From: a virus
Reading direction: 5' to 3' (one strand)
DNA: 64,000 bases
Virus record (IMG/VR): IMGVR_UViG_3300036770_004732
Location: 1-64,000 of that record
Position 1 is the first letter of the stretch. Each line of letters starts with the position of its first letter. Both the position numbers and the translations under genes were made by a program. The notes under the pieces were generated by a model, which made no database searches, was not told where the DNA came from, and saw nothing but the letters and a program-made list of their open reading frames with translations. Positions 1-6,337 of the stretch are shown one piece after another.

Positions 1-113
1 TAAGAATATTTTGTTGGTTGTTCAATTTCTCCTCGTTTTACTCTTGAGTTGAGAATATTCTGTGCTCTTACGGCAGCAGAAAGGTCTTTTGGGGTCATCC
101 ATCTAAAACTCAT
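1..113 (-). CDS. hypothetical protein, 3' end cut by window edge
   Basis: An open frame starts at an ATG at 113 (protein begins MSFRWMTPKD) and is still open at base 1, so the C-terminus lies outside the window. Its start overlaps the stop of the next gene upstream by ATGA, the same coupling used by its neighbours, which supports it being real. About 37 residues are visible, basic and without a recognised domain. Function unknown. Confidence 0.6.
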   Translation of the reverse strand, partial: MSFRWMTPKDLSAAVRAQNILNSRVKRGEIEQPTKYS

Positions 114-352
114 TTTTCAACCTCACAAAGTGGGAATACTCTTACTGACCTGATAAACCCTGGTTTTGTATATTTGTCCTTATAGTTTGAAGCAAAAACC
201 CGTGCTTCATTTTGAGTTTCAAAAACTCCAAAGTATCGGTGAAGTCCTTCTACCCCTTCGTGTCTACTATAAAGTGCGACTATCCACTTATGAGAATGTT
301 CTGGATATGTGTCGTTTTCGGCAATCCAGTCGTAGTATGCGTCCTTATTCAT
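110..352 (-). CDS. hypothetical early protein (80 aa)
   Basis: Small soluble protein beginning MNKDAYYDWIAENDTYPEHS, with a central WIVALYSRHEG segment and an NEARVFASNYKDKY stretch. The latter resembles the short alpha-beta 'sequence-tracking' proteins common among phage early genes. It is joined to both neighbours by 4-nt ATGA overlaps, so it sits in a translationally coupled operon. No family is recognised with confidence. Confidence 0.7.
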   Translation of the reverse strand: MNKDAYYDWIAENDTYPEHSHKWIVALYSRHEGVEGLHRYFGVFETQNEARVFASNYKDKYTKPGFIRSVRVFPLCEVEK

Positions 353-582
353 TCTTCCACCTCAATCTCAATAATTTCATAAGGAGTCCAGAAGCATTCA
401 TCTACTTTTTCTTTTGCTTTCTCGTAATCAAATCCACGAAGCACTTGTTGTTTAATAGCATAATCATATTTTTGTTTAATCTTTATATCTAATGCTACTT
501 GTGCTTTATCCTTGGAAGTGGAAGCACACAGAACGTGATAACCCAAATCAACATTATCAACCACACAATAGATTTTAATCAT
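349..582 (-). CDS. hypothetical early protein (77 aa)
   Basis: Begins MIKIYCVVDN and is rich in Lys and Glu (AYDIKIKQKYDYAIKQQ-like helical middle, acidic end IEIEVEE). The start overlaps the upstream stop by ATGA at 579-582, and the stop overlaps the downstream start in the same way. It looks like a small soluble alpha-beta protein. Unknown function; coding status rests on length, coupling and composition. Confidence 0.68.
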   Translation of the reverse strand: MIKIYCVVDNVDLGYHVLCASTSKDKAQVALDIKIKQKYDYAIKQQVLRGFDYEKAKEKVDECFWTPYEIIEIEVEE

Positions 583-779
583 AATTCTTCCTCATTTACT
601 TTAAGCATCGTTTTTTCGGTGATAATGTCCTTTTCCAGTTCGTATGGTGATGCTACTTGAAGATAGGTTTGATACTGATGTTCGTTGAGGTCTTTGGATG
701 GAATGTATCCCTTATAAGTCAGCATTTTTTGAATTGCTTTTTTGGTTGGTTCTTCCCAGTCCTCTTTGAAGATAAACAT
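579..779 (-). CDS. hypothetical early protein (66 aa)
   Basis: Begins MFIFKEDWEEPTKKAIQKML. The middle segment KGYIPSKDLNEHQYQTYLQV is predicted helical, and the tail is acidic. Its start codon shares one base with the stop of the upstream gene (TGATG) and its stop overlaps the next start, so it belongs to the coupled early cluster. No domain recognised. Confidence 0.65.
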   Translation of the reverse strand: MFIFKEDWEEPTKKAIQKMLTYKGYIPSKDLNEHQYQTYLQVASPYELEKDIITEKTMLKVNEEEL

Positions 780-1036
780 CAGTCATTCCACCCCTCAAAG
801 TATTCTGCGAAAAATTCAAAAGCAAGAGATTGTTTGTCGTTATTAAGTTCTACACCAAAAAGAGAACTGGCAAGAAAAGAAAGTGTGATATGAAATCCAC
901 CAGAAGACCAATGATGAGCAGTAGGATTTTCATAATTCACCCACAGAAATGAATGATTTTTGAAGATGCCAAACTGCCAAGTGCGTGAAGTTTCACCACC
1001 TTCCCAAACTTTTAGGTTATACTGATAGGGTTTCAT
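779..1036 (-). CDS. hypothetical early protein (85 aa)
   Basis: Begins MKPYQYNLKVWEGGETSRTW. It contains an aromatic, beta-rich half (FGIFKNHSFLWVNYENP, HHWSSGGFHITLS) followed by an acidic helical tail ending FFAEYFEGWND. Coupled by an ATGA overlap to the upstream gene and TGATG to the downstream gene. No known family recognised. Confidence 0.65.
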   Translation of the reverse strand: MKPYQYNLKVWEGGETSRTWQFGIFKNHSFLWVNYENPTAHHWSSGGFHITLSFLASSLFGVELNNDKQSLAFEFFAEYFEGWND

Positions 1037-1314
1037 AGCAACTCCAATTTACATTTACCATTCACATCATACACCACTTTGACTTGATAATCTACTGACA
1101 TATCTGCTCTCCATATAGCATCTATGAACTCTTGTGTTTCTTTGTCTGGGTATTTGGCAACAAAATGACCATTCTCATCCATTTCATTACCATTCACATC
1201 ACCAAGATAATGGAGATTTAGGAAACGATTGAGTTGTTGTCTTTGTTCATAGTCAAGTTCAATTTTCACAAATGTGATGAATTCGTTTGATACTGGGAGT
1301 TCTTCGTTAGTCAT
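1033..1314 (-). CDS. hypothetical early protein (93 aa)
   Basis: Begins MTNEELPVSNEFITFVKIEL. The pattern of a short beta strand, a helix (YEQRQQLNRFLNLHYLG) and a C-terminal beta pair (YQVKVVYDVNGKCKLELL) suggests a compact alpha-beta fold. ATGA overlaps link it to both neighbours. Unknown function. Confidence 0.68.
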   Translation of the reverse strand: MTNEELPVSNEFITFVKIELDYEQRQQLNRFLNLHYLGDVNGNEMDENGHFVAKYPDKETQEFIDAIWRADMSVDYQVKVVYDVNGKCKLELL

Positions 1315-1469
1315 TCTTCTTCACCATATTCAGTAGTAATACTATCAATCACATAATCTCCGTGAGCAATCAGAAGATTAGCAGTGGCAATTGCAATCGG
1401 CATAGTTTTGTGTCTTTGGTGTCGTTGCTCCAAATCGTTCTTGTAGTAATATGTGATGAGGTAGGTCAT
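1311..1469 (-). CDS. hypothetical early protein (52 aa)
   Basis: Short ORF beginning MTYLITYYYKNDLEQRHQRH and ending SITTEYGEEE. It fills the gap between two longer ORFs exactly: its ATG overlaps the upstream stop (1466-1469) and its TGA overlaps the downstream start (1311-1314). That double ATGA coupling is the main reason to call it. A beta strand, helix, beta strand layout is likely. Function unknown. Confidence 0.62.
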   Translation of the reverse strand: MTYLITYYYKNDLEQRHQRHKTMPIAIATANLLIAHGDYVIDSITTEYGEEE

Positions 1470-1705
1470 TTCAGTTTTTGCAGTTGGTAAATAAGATGTT
1501 CAATGTCTTCAGTTTCTACACATTTAACAGAACCACCCCAACCATCCGCATCATACTCAACATTGTAAGCAAAGTTGTCCAGTAGATACTGAAGAGTAGC
1601 AATACATACCCGAGCACGATCACCTGTTTTGGGTCGTAGAGTGTATTCTTCTGTGACCTTGATTAGTGTCTCTGCGTGTGTTTTTTGTGGTAATGATTTA
1701 GTCAT
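1466..1705 (-). CDS. hypothetical early protein (79 aa)
   Basis: Begins MTKSLPQKTHAETLIKVTEE. It has a helical ATLQYLLDNFAY segment, then DADGWGGSVKCVETEDIEHL and a C-terminal helix. ATGA overlaps at both ends place it in the coupled cluster. No recognised family. Confidence 0.66.
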   Translation of the reverse strand: MTKSLPQKTHAETLIKVTEEYTLRPKTGDRARVCIATLQYLLDNFAYNVEYDADGWGGSVKCVETEDIEHLIYQLQKLK

Positions 1706-1989
1706 GGTTTCACAGTTTGAATGAGAATTCGTTCTTTGGTAGTATCACGCTTTTTTGCAAGATACTCAATCGCTTCTTGATTTCGTTTGGGTAACTGATC
1801 CCATTCTACTTGCTTTTCAACATAAGGTGATGGAAGAAATTTATCAATCTTATGACACATTTTGTCCAAAGAGTTGGAGATAAATTCTGCAGTTGCTTGT
1901 GCAATCGCAAAGGGACCAAGTACAATCAACCGAATTGCAACAAAATGTGGAATGTATTTGAGGTAGGGATAGGTTTTGGTTTCAGTCAT
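1702..1989 (-). CDS. hypothetical membrane-associated early protein (95 aa)
   Basis: The start at 1989 (MTETKTYPYLKYIPHF) is preferred over an in-frame ATG at 2004 because it overlaps the stop of the upstream mini-gene in an 8-nt ATGACTGA. Residues about 15-35 (FVAIRLIVLGPFAIAQATAE) form one hydrophobic segment that may insert into or lie on the membrane. The C-terminal half is charged (PKRNQEAIEYLAKKRDTTKE). Unknown function. Confidence 0.62.
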   Translation of the reverse strand: MTETKTYPYLKYIPHFVAIRLIVLGPFAIAQATAEFISNSLDKMCHKIDKFLPSPYVEKQVEWDQLPKRNQEAIEYLAKKRDTTKERILIQTVKP

Positions 1990-2077
1990 CGTTTTGAATG
2001 TCATTTAGTCCGTCAAGTTTGGAAAGAATACTACAAATGATTAAAGCAATAAAACTACCTGTAATAATTACAATCAT
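1982..2077 (-). CDS. putative membrane mini-protein (31 aa)
   Basis: A 31-residue ORF beginning MIVIITGSFIALIICSILSK and ending in a polar tail. About 19 consecutive hydrophobic residues suggest a single membrane span. The start overlaps the upstream stop by ATGA (2074-2077), and the stop overlaps the downstream start. Such single-span mini-proteins are common in phage early operons, but coding is inferred only from position and composition. Confidence 0.45.
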   Translation of the reverse strand: MIVIITGSFIALIICSILSKLDGLNDIQNDD

Positions 2078-2247
2078 TTGCCCGTAAGATAATTGAGGTC
2101 ACTTACGATGCGTTGTGCTTCTTCTGGTGAGTTACATTCTTCTACAATGTAACTAAATCCGTTTGAGAATGTCCTACGGATCTTGTTACCTTCAGCAGAA
2201 TAAGATCCATAGCGAACTGGAAACTGATTGAGAATTGCTCTGATCAT
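2074..2247 (-). CDS. hypothetical early protein (57 aa)
   Basis: Begins MIRAILNQFPVRYGSYSAEG and continues with a basic strand (NKIRRTFSNGFSYIVEEC) and a helix (SPEEAQRIVSDLN). The start overlaps the upstream stop (ATGA at 2244-2247) and the stop overlaps the 31-aa mini-gene. No known family; a small alpha-beta protein. Confidence 0.6.
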   Translation of the reverse strand: MIRAILNQFPVRYGSYSAEGNKIRRTFSNGFSYIVEECNSPEEAQRIVSDLNYLTGK

Positions 2248-2474
2248 TTGATGTTCAGATAAGGTTTGTTGTAGATCATATGATCCAGAACTTGACCGAT
2301 CATTTGTCGGTAAGTCTCATCATAGTTCTTACTGCACTCTTCATATGCCTCATAGAGTTTGGTGTAGAGTGTGTCCCAGTGCTCTTGAGTGATGGTGGTC
2401 ATCGCTTTGTTGTGTATGAAGTCATTATAAGGCAAAAAGGAGTCTTGTGGATATGCCCTGTGCCAGTTTCTCAA
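2244..2474 (-). CDS. hypothetical early protein (76 aa)
   Basis: Begins MRNWHRAYPQDSFLPYNDFI. The second half is strongly helical (WDTLYTKLYEAYEECSKNYD, RQMIGQVLDHMIYNKPYL). ATGA overlaps link it to both neighbours. Function unknown. Confidence 0.65.
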   Translation of the reverse strand: MRNWHRAYPQDSFLPYNDFIHNKAMTTITQEHWDTLYTKLYEAYEECSKNYDETYRQMIGQVLDHMIYNKPYLNIK

Positions 2475-2908
2475 CTGACCCTTTCCAGTTTAGCAAGTGG
2501 TTCTGTTCCCCACTTCATAGGTAAATCAAAATCCACTGTGATAGGCATTTCATTTCTGGAAACATTTTCATTCTCAATAATGCCCTGTTCTACTGCTCGT
2601 TCCACGGAAAGTTTCCTACGAATGACCCGATGAAGGTCATAAAGAATACCATTACTTTCTGGAAGGTCTTGATGTCCTACTCCAAGTGAGGAAGCACCAC
2701 CATCAATACCATCAATCATATGTTTGGATAGAATTGCTCCAATAATTTTCATATCTTGATGAAATTCTGTATAATCAATCGGTTTTTGAAGAGGTAGATT
2801 ATCTTGAATTTCCCTCCACTGACCAAGTTGAACTCTTTGAAGCAAATCAGTAGCATCTACAAGTGCTCGTGCCTGCTTTTCAGTGATGGTGAGATTGTAG
2901 GTTTTCAT
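2471..2908 (-). CDS. hypothetical early protein (145 aa)
   Basis: One of the longer members of the cluster. It begins MKTYNLTITEKQARALVDAT, a pattern of strand plus helix suggesting a small regulatory or binding domain, followed by helices (LLQRVQLGQWREIQDNLPL, EFHQDMKIIGAILSKHMID) and a glycine-rich GIDGGASSLGVGHQDLPES loop. The C-terminus returns to beta character (NEMPITVDFDLPMKWG). Coupled by ATGA on both sides. Not recognised. Confidence 0.7.
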   Translation of the reverse strand: MKTYNLTITEKQARALVDATDLLQRVQLGQWREIQDNLPLQKPIDYTEFHQDMKIIGAILSKHMIDGIDGGASSLGVGHQDLPESNGILYDLHRVIRRKLSVERAVEQGIIENENVSRNEMPITVDFDLPMKWGTEPLAKLERVS

Positions 2909-3096
2909 TGATTTTCAATAATGATTTTGATTTGTTTGAGGTCTTCTATTCGTTGTTTAGTAAGGTCGTACTGTTCAGTATACCAATCAAGGTCATTCAC
3001 TTCGTGATTGGTTTCTTCACGAATGTCCCATTCATAACACTGAAGGTTTCCTTCTTGGTCTTTTATGAGGTAATTGAGTGTATCAAGGAGTGACAT
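2905..3096 (-). CDS. hypothetical early protein (63 aa)
   Basis: Begins MSLLDTLNYLIKDQEGNLQC and ends in a helix (TEQYDLTKQRIEDLKQIKII). The stop overlaps the downstream start by ATGA. On the upstream side a 2-nt gap separates it from the proline-rich membrane protein; if that gene's reading frame is repaired (see the finding at 3166) the two would overlap by about 14 nt. Unknown function. Confidence 0.62.
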   Translation of the reverse strand: MSLLDTLNYLIKDQEGNLQCYEWDIREETNHEVNDLDWYTEQYDLTKQRIEDLKQIKIIIENQ

Positions 3097-3098
3097 TT

Positions 3099-3368
3099 TC
3101 AGGAACAGGGGGAGGAGGAAGCAGTTGAGGAGGAGGGGTTTGAGATGTTTGAGGCAGTTGAGGTTGGGGGGGTAGGAAGAATTACAGGTTGTGGAGCAAC
3201 TTGAGGTTGTTGTGCTTGGTCAAGTTTCTTCTCCAACTCCATCACCTTTTGGTCCAGTGGACTCAAAGGAACTTCTTTTTGAGAATCAGCAAGTTTCCAA
3301 CCAGTCGCCCCAGCAGCAAAGATACTTGCAAGTGCAGCAAAAACAGAAACAGTTTTAGAAAAACTCAT
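3099..3368 (-). CDS. membrane-anchored proline-rich protein, possibly frameshifted (89 aa)
   Basis: The start at 3368 (MSFSKTVSVFAALASIFAAG) overlaps the upstream stop as TAATG. Residues 5-24 form an N-terminal membrane anchor or signal segment. A short coiled-coil follows (DQKVMELEKKLDQAQQPQ), then a Pro/Gln-rich tail. The tail changes from Pro/Gln to Ser/Thr exactly after a run of seven C residues (G at 3166-3172 on the plus strand). A one-base shorter run would continue Pro/Gln to a stop at 3083. The single anchor, coiled coil and proline-rich tail recall envelope-spanning lysis accessory proteins, but this is only an architectural resemblance. Confidence 0.6.
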   Translation of the reverse strand: MSFSKTVSVFAALASIFAAGATGWKLADSQKEVPLSPLDQKVMELEKKLDQAQQPQVAPQPVILPTPPTSTASNISNPSSSTASSSPCS

Positions 3369-3562
3369 TAAATAACCTCCCAATCACATTCCCAAAAGTC
3401 GTTGATATTTACCCAGAAAAAGTATTTTTGATTCTCTGATGCGAGAAACAACATACCATCTCCTTTGTCCTGCTCTACAATACAGATAGGATTGTTTTCC
3501 ATTAGATTACACAAGCGATTCTTACTCTTCTTGCTTTTGGGTCTTACAGTAACTTTTCTCAT
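3368..3562 (-). CDS. hypothetical early protein (64 aa)
   Basis: A very basic N-terminus (MRKVTVRPKSKKSKNRL) precedes a compact aromatic domain (PICIVEQDKGDGMLFLASEN, FFWVNINDFWECDW). The basic leader suggests nucleic-acid or membrane-surface contact, which is inference only. ATGA overlap with the upstream gene and TAATG overlap with the downstream gene. Not recognised. Confidence 0.65.
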   Translation of the reverse strand: MRKVTVRPKSKKSKNRLCNLMENNPICIVEQDKGDGMLFLASENQKYFFWVNINDFWECDWEVI

Positions 3563-3735
3563 TCTTCTTCATCCAAAGGAGCAAAAAATTGATCGTATTC
3601 TTCGTCAGTGAGAGTAAGATACTGGACTTCGGCATCTTGGTGCTCTTCGGCATACATTACCTGATAATGCTGAAATTGGTTCCAGTCATTAGCAGCGTAT
3701 TCTATGGTGCCGTCCAAAAGACACAGATAGTGCAT
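3559..3735 (-). CDS. hypothetical early protein (58 aa)
   Basis: The ATG at 3735 (MHYLCLLDGTIEYAANDWNQ) is preferred. An upstream TTG in the same frame lies inside the -10 box of the promoter at 3757-3785 and would precede the transcript start. The C-terminus is very acidic (DEEYDQFFAPLDEEE). It is the first gene of the leftward 3.7-0 kb operon, with a leader of only about 15 nt and no clear Shine-Dalgarno sequence. Confidence 0.65.
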   Translation of the reverse strand: MHYLCLLDGTIEYAANDWNQFQHYQVMYAEEHQDAEVQYLTLTDEEYDQFFAPLDEEE

Positions 3736-3756
3736 TGGTCTGTTGCGTATGAGAGT

Positions 3757-3785
3757 ATTATACAACAAAAAAGGGTCTCCGTGAA
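3757..3785 (-). promoter_or_regulatory. sigma70-like promoter with -35 inside a terminator loop
   Basis: On the minus strand TTCACG (3780-3785) and TATAAT (3757-3762) are separated by 17 bp. The -35 matches four of six consensus bases and lies in the loop of the intrinsic terminator at 3767-3793. The predicted start near 3750 drives the early cluster below 3735. Confidence 0.6.
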
Positions 3786-3793
3786 GACCCCTT
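3767..3793 (-). terminator. intrinsic terminator after the phosphoesterase gene
   Basis: Minus-strand hairpin GGGTCT-TCACGG-AGACCC followed by six T residues. It lies directly downstream of the metallophosphoesterase gene ending at 3805 and overlaps the promoter of the next gene. Confidence 0.8.
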
Positions 3794-3804
3794 GTGACGG
3801 TTCT

Positions 3805-4602
3805 TTAAGTGTCTATCTCAAAGTGTGGGTCAAAGTCTGGATTGAGACCAGAAGTATTATAAGAATTCCAGTATCCGCGTGGATTACATACAACTCTACA
3901 ATCACCTATGAAATAATCCATACTTTCGTGCGTATGACCGTGTGAGAAGTATTTGATCTGTTGATGAGACAAAATCAAATCATCAAGGTGACTAGCATAA
4001 GACCCATTAACAGTTTCCGTTCGGTATTTTGGATGGATTGATTGGTACGAAGGTGCGTGATGTGTAAGAACCCAGACTTTTTGGTCTTCAAACATCGGCA
4101 GAGTATCCAGAAGAAACTGCTTTGACTTCTTATGAAATTCCAGAGTATCTTCTGGTCTCAACTTACGATAGTTGGAACCAATACGAATGGTCTTATAGTC
4201 ATTAAGAAATCTTTGTGCTTCCATCATTTCCAGAGGATTTTCTTTACGAAAGTCAGTCCAAAGGGTTGCGCCTAAAAAAACCATATCTTTGATTTTTACA
4301 TAATCGTTCTCAAGAAGATGAATGGAAGGAGGTATATGTTCTTTTAGAACATTCCAAGTTCCTTCGTAGTTATAACCATAATAACAATGATTTCCAAGAA
4401 CATAGAGAACTTCATCAAAATTATCCACACATTTTTGCAGAAAGTCCTTATAGACCTGATGAAGAGTTCCATTGGTCTTAAAGTGACGAGCACAAAGAAT
4501 GTCTCCACCAAGAATCAAAATTTCCCCTTCTCCCAAGTCAGGGACACCTTGATTATACTCGCAACATTCTAAATGAAGGTCACTGACCGTGCGGATTTTC
4601 AT
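3805..4602 (-). CDS. calcineurin-like metallophosphoesterase
   Basis: A 265-residue protein carrying the ordered metal-binding motifs of calcineurin-like phosphoesterases: SDLHLE (about 7-12), GGDIL (32-36), LGNHCYYG (about 70), LTHHAPS (about 180) and HGHTH (about 222). These coordinate a di-metal centre that hydrolyses phosphate esters. The substrate cannot be read from sequence; cyclic nucleotides, nucleotides or DNA/RNA ends are all possible. Length is typical for a single-domain family member. The start overlaps the end of the upstream gene by 23 nt, and a strong terminator follows its stop, so it closes the operon that begins near 5978. Confidence 0.88.
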   Translation of the reverse strand: MKIRTVSDLHLECCEYNQGVPDLGEGEILILGGDILCARHFKTNGTLHQVYKDFLQKCVDNFDEVLYVLGNHCYYGYNYEGTWNVLKEHIPPSIHLLENDYVKIKDMVFLGATLWTDFRKENPLEMMEAQRFLNDYKTIRIGSNYRKLRPEDTLEFHKKSKQFLLDTLPMFEDQKVWVLTHHAPSYQSIHPKYRTETVNGSYASHLDDLILSHQQIKYFSHGHTHESMDYFIGDCRVVCNPRGYWNSYNTSGLNPDFDPHFEIDT

Positions 4603-4762
4603 CGCAAAGTTCTACTCCGTATTTGTTTTTAATGTGGTCTGTAAGGTAATCATACAGCATATCAGCAAAACCGTAATGAGGTCTTGTACCAGTTTCCAAA
4701 GCGCCACTGGTCGCCACAGTCCACATAATATCCAGTTCTCGTTTTGAAGGTAATTGTTTCAT
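4580..4762 (-). CDS. hypothetical early protein (60 aa)
   Basis: The start at 4762 (MKQLPSKRELDIMWTVATSG) overlaps the upstream stop as ATGA, which is better than longer alternatives that would run antisense to coding sequence. The protein continues PHYGFADMLYDYLTDHIKNK and ends DENPHGQ. It is probably a small helical protein. It overlaps the phosphoesterase gene by 23 nt. Function unknown. Confidence 0.6.
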   Translation of the reverse strand: MKQLPSKRELDIMWTVATSGALETGTRPHYGFADMLYDYLTDHIKNKYGVELCDENPHGQ

Positions 4763-5352
4763 CAGTCCCACCACCAGCAGAGATTTGTAAGTGTATTTAA
4801 GAATTGTTCGTGATAAACAGTGCGACTTGGATTTGGTTTGCCGTCTTTCATATCTTGTAGATACTCTATGATACCACGAACTACTGGAGTATCCTGAAAG
4901 TATTCGTGCATTCTGTAACAATCAAACTTCTCAATGTAGGTTATGAAGTCGTGTAGTGGGTTCATATTGCGACGATATCCCCAGATGAATACATCTTCAT
5001 CTTTAATACCTTCCTTGTTGATGATTTCTAATGGATAAAACTTTTGACCGTCTTCGTCTTCTACAGCATCTTCTTCTTTTTCTTTTGTATCAAACTTAAA
5101 GTGAAGTCCATCATAATACTTATCGTGTAATTCTTCATCAGGAGCAACACGAACTCTCTCATTCTCTGCCAGAATATACTCCATACGACCTTTCGCACTC
5201 TCATCAGTCAAACGGAATACAATGTTGCCGATATAGTAATCCACCGGACCACCATACATATTCTCTGACCTTTTTTTCCGAAATGAAAGATGAAGAATCT
5301 CAAATCCAGGATTTTCGTTTTCAGTTTCTACAAGACCTTGTGTGATGCTCAT
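4762..5352 (-). CDS. hypothetical protein (196 aa)
   Basis: The start at 5352 (MSITQGLVETENENPGFEIL) overlaps the upstream stop as ATGA. The protein is rich in charged residues, with a highly acidic middle (TKEKEEDAVEDEDGQKFYPL) and a C-terminal Trp cluster (LTNLCWWWD). No catalytic motif is evident. Unknown cyanophage early protein, possibly a host-interaction factor on composition alone. Confidence 0.68.
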   Translation of the reverse strand: MSITQGLVETENENPGFEILHLSFRKKRSENMYGGPVDYYIGNIVFRLTDESAKGRMEYILAENERVRVAPDEELHDKYYDGLHFKFDTKEKEEDAVEDEDGQKFYPLEIINKEGIKDEDVFIWGYRRNMNPLHDFITYIEKFDCYRMHEYFQDTPVVRGIIEYLQDMKDGKPNPSRTVYHEQFLNTLTNLCWWWD

Positions 5353-5612
5353 TCTCCTTCCTCCCTGTAATCTTTTTTCCAAGTTCTACTACAAATATCT
5401 ACATCTACCCCGAGTCTCCAAACCCAAAACAAAATACTCAAAAGACCATTACCACCTGATGTGATTTGAAGATAAGGAAATCCTGCATAATCATTGAAAC
5501 TTAAAGAGACTTGTAGCAGAGACCATTTATAAGTCTTTGGACGAATTGTAAAGAACTGAAAAGAATAATCGGTTCCAAAGTCCTCTCTTTTATAAAAATG
5601 AAAGAGTTTCAT
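5349..5612 (-). CDS. hypothetical early protein (87 aa)
   Basis: Begins MKLFHFYKREDFGTDYSFQF and is beta-rich and aromatic (TYKWSLLQVSLSFNDYAGFP), with a hydrophobic FWVWRLGVDVDI segment. ATGA overlaps on both sides. It is not recognised, but it has the look of a small beta-sandwich protein. Confidence 0.65.
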   Translation of the reverse strand: MKLFHFYKREDFGTDYSFQFFTIRPKTYKWSLLQVSLSFNDYAGFPYLQITSGGNGLLSILFWVWRLGVDVDICSRTWKKDYREEGE

Positions 5613-5803
5613 TGATTCAGTTCCTCTGCAAGTTGTAACAGATCATTCTTATCCAGGACTATCATGTCGTTTTGAGCATTGTAATATTTTACAGTTTCGG
5701 CAGCAAGTGAAAGAACTGCCGCAACCAACTTTTCTTCTGTATTGGCACCAGTTTTATTTGCTTCCCAAACCTTATTCATAAATTCTTGTGCTCGATCGGT
5801 CAT
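5609..5803 (-). CDS. hypothetical early protein (64 aa)
   Basis: The start at 5803 (MTDRAQEFMNKVWEANKTGA) is chosen because GAGGAA lies about 8 nt upstream. The protein is almost entirely helical (EEKLVAAVLSLAAETVKYYN, DKNDLLQLAEELNQ). It overlaps the upstream gene by 32 nt and the downstream gene by ATGA. Function unknown. Confidence 0.62.
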   Translation of the reverse strand: MTDRAQEFMNKVWEANKTGANTEEKLVAAVLSLAAETVKYYNAQNDMIVLDKNDLLQLAEELNQ

Positions 5804-5978
5804 TATAATGTTCCTCAAAGTCAAACCATTCATCAAGAGAGTTCATCACCTGTTCAACAATACTATCAATGATAGCACCTTCTGTTGGATTTTCTATGTG
5901 TTTATGAGCACGGGAATATCCATATTTTACACCTTGTTCGAGTGCCATTTCAAGCACATTGCGGAATTTTGGACGCAT
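5772..5978 (-). CDS. hypothetical early protein (68 aa)
   Basis: Begins MRPKFRNVLEMALEQGVKYG, followed by a helical core (GAIIDSIVEQVMNSLDEWFD) and a polar tail. It is the first gene after the strong promoter at 6001-6029 and therefore heads the operon running to the phosphoesterase. Unknown function. Confidence 0.62.
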   Translation of the reverse strand: MRPKFRNVLEMALEQGVKYGYSRAHKHIENPTEGAIIDSIVEQVMNSLDEWFDFEEHYNDRSSTRIYE

Positions 5979-6000
5979 AACTTGATTGATGAATACACAT

Positions 6001-6029
6001 ACTATAAGACCCTTAACTCAAAAAGTCAA
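6001..6029 (-). promoter_or_regulatory. sigma70 promoter with operator-like inverted repeat
   Basis: TTGACT (6024-6029), a 17-bp spacer and TATAGT (6001-6006) on the minus strand form a near-consensus promoter for the gene starting at 5978. A 7-bp inverted repeat, GACCCTT at 6008-6014 and AAGGGTC at 6028-6034, overlaps the spacer and the -35 box, a placement typical of a repressor operator. Confidence 0.75.
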
Positions 6030-6048
6030 GGGTCAATGGTCTATTCAA

Positions 6049-6222
6049 TTAGGACTTCAATAATTCTCTACACACTCTCTTACATAATGATTGATTTTCA
6101 TTACATTCAATTAAGCAAGTATAATAATCATTAATTAATTCTTCTTGATTTATATATTCATTAATTGTTTTTTCAAGATGATTCCAAGAAGCAAGTTGAT
6201 TATGAGAAATTAAATTGTGCAT
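6049..6222 (-). CDS. small cysteine-containing protein (57 aa)
   Basis: The start at 6222 (MHNLISHNQLASWNHLEKTI) is set by a strong GGAGGT about 5 nt upstream. The C-terminal half has three Cys in the pattern YYTCLIECNENQSLCKRVC, actually four counting the last, spaced C-x3-C-x6-C-x3-C. A disulfide or metal-held helical hairpin is possible. A TATAAT box at 6246-6251 precedes it, but no convincing -35 is seen. Family not recognised. Confidence 0.6.
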   Translation of the reverse strand: MHNLISHNQLASWNHLEKTINEYINQEELINDYYTCLIECNENQSLCKRVCRELLKS

Positions 6223-6337
6223 AATGACCTCCACGCACAAAAAACATTATAATAAAGAGTTTTATGTTGTAGTGCTCTCACAATACTATTTTATCATAAT
6301 GTTTGGATTTTATGATTTTCCTTTACATATCTCAATA

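Noticed and set aside
6223-6337. Promoter for the cysteine-containing gene at 6222
   Set aside because: TATAAT is present at 6246-6251, but no -35 with acceptable match at 16-18 bp was found, so it is not listed as a feature.
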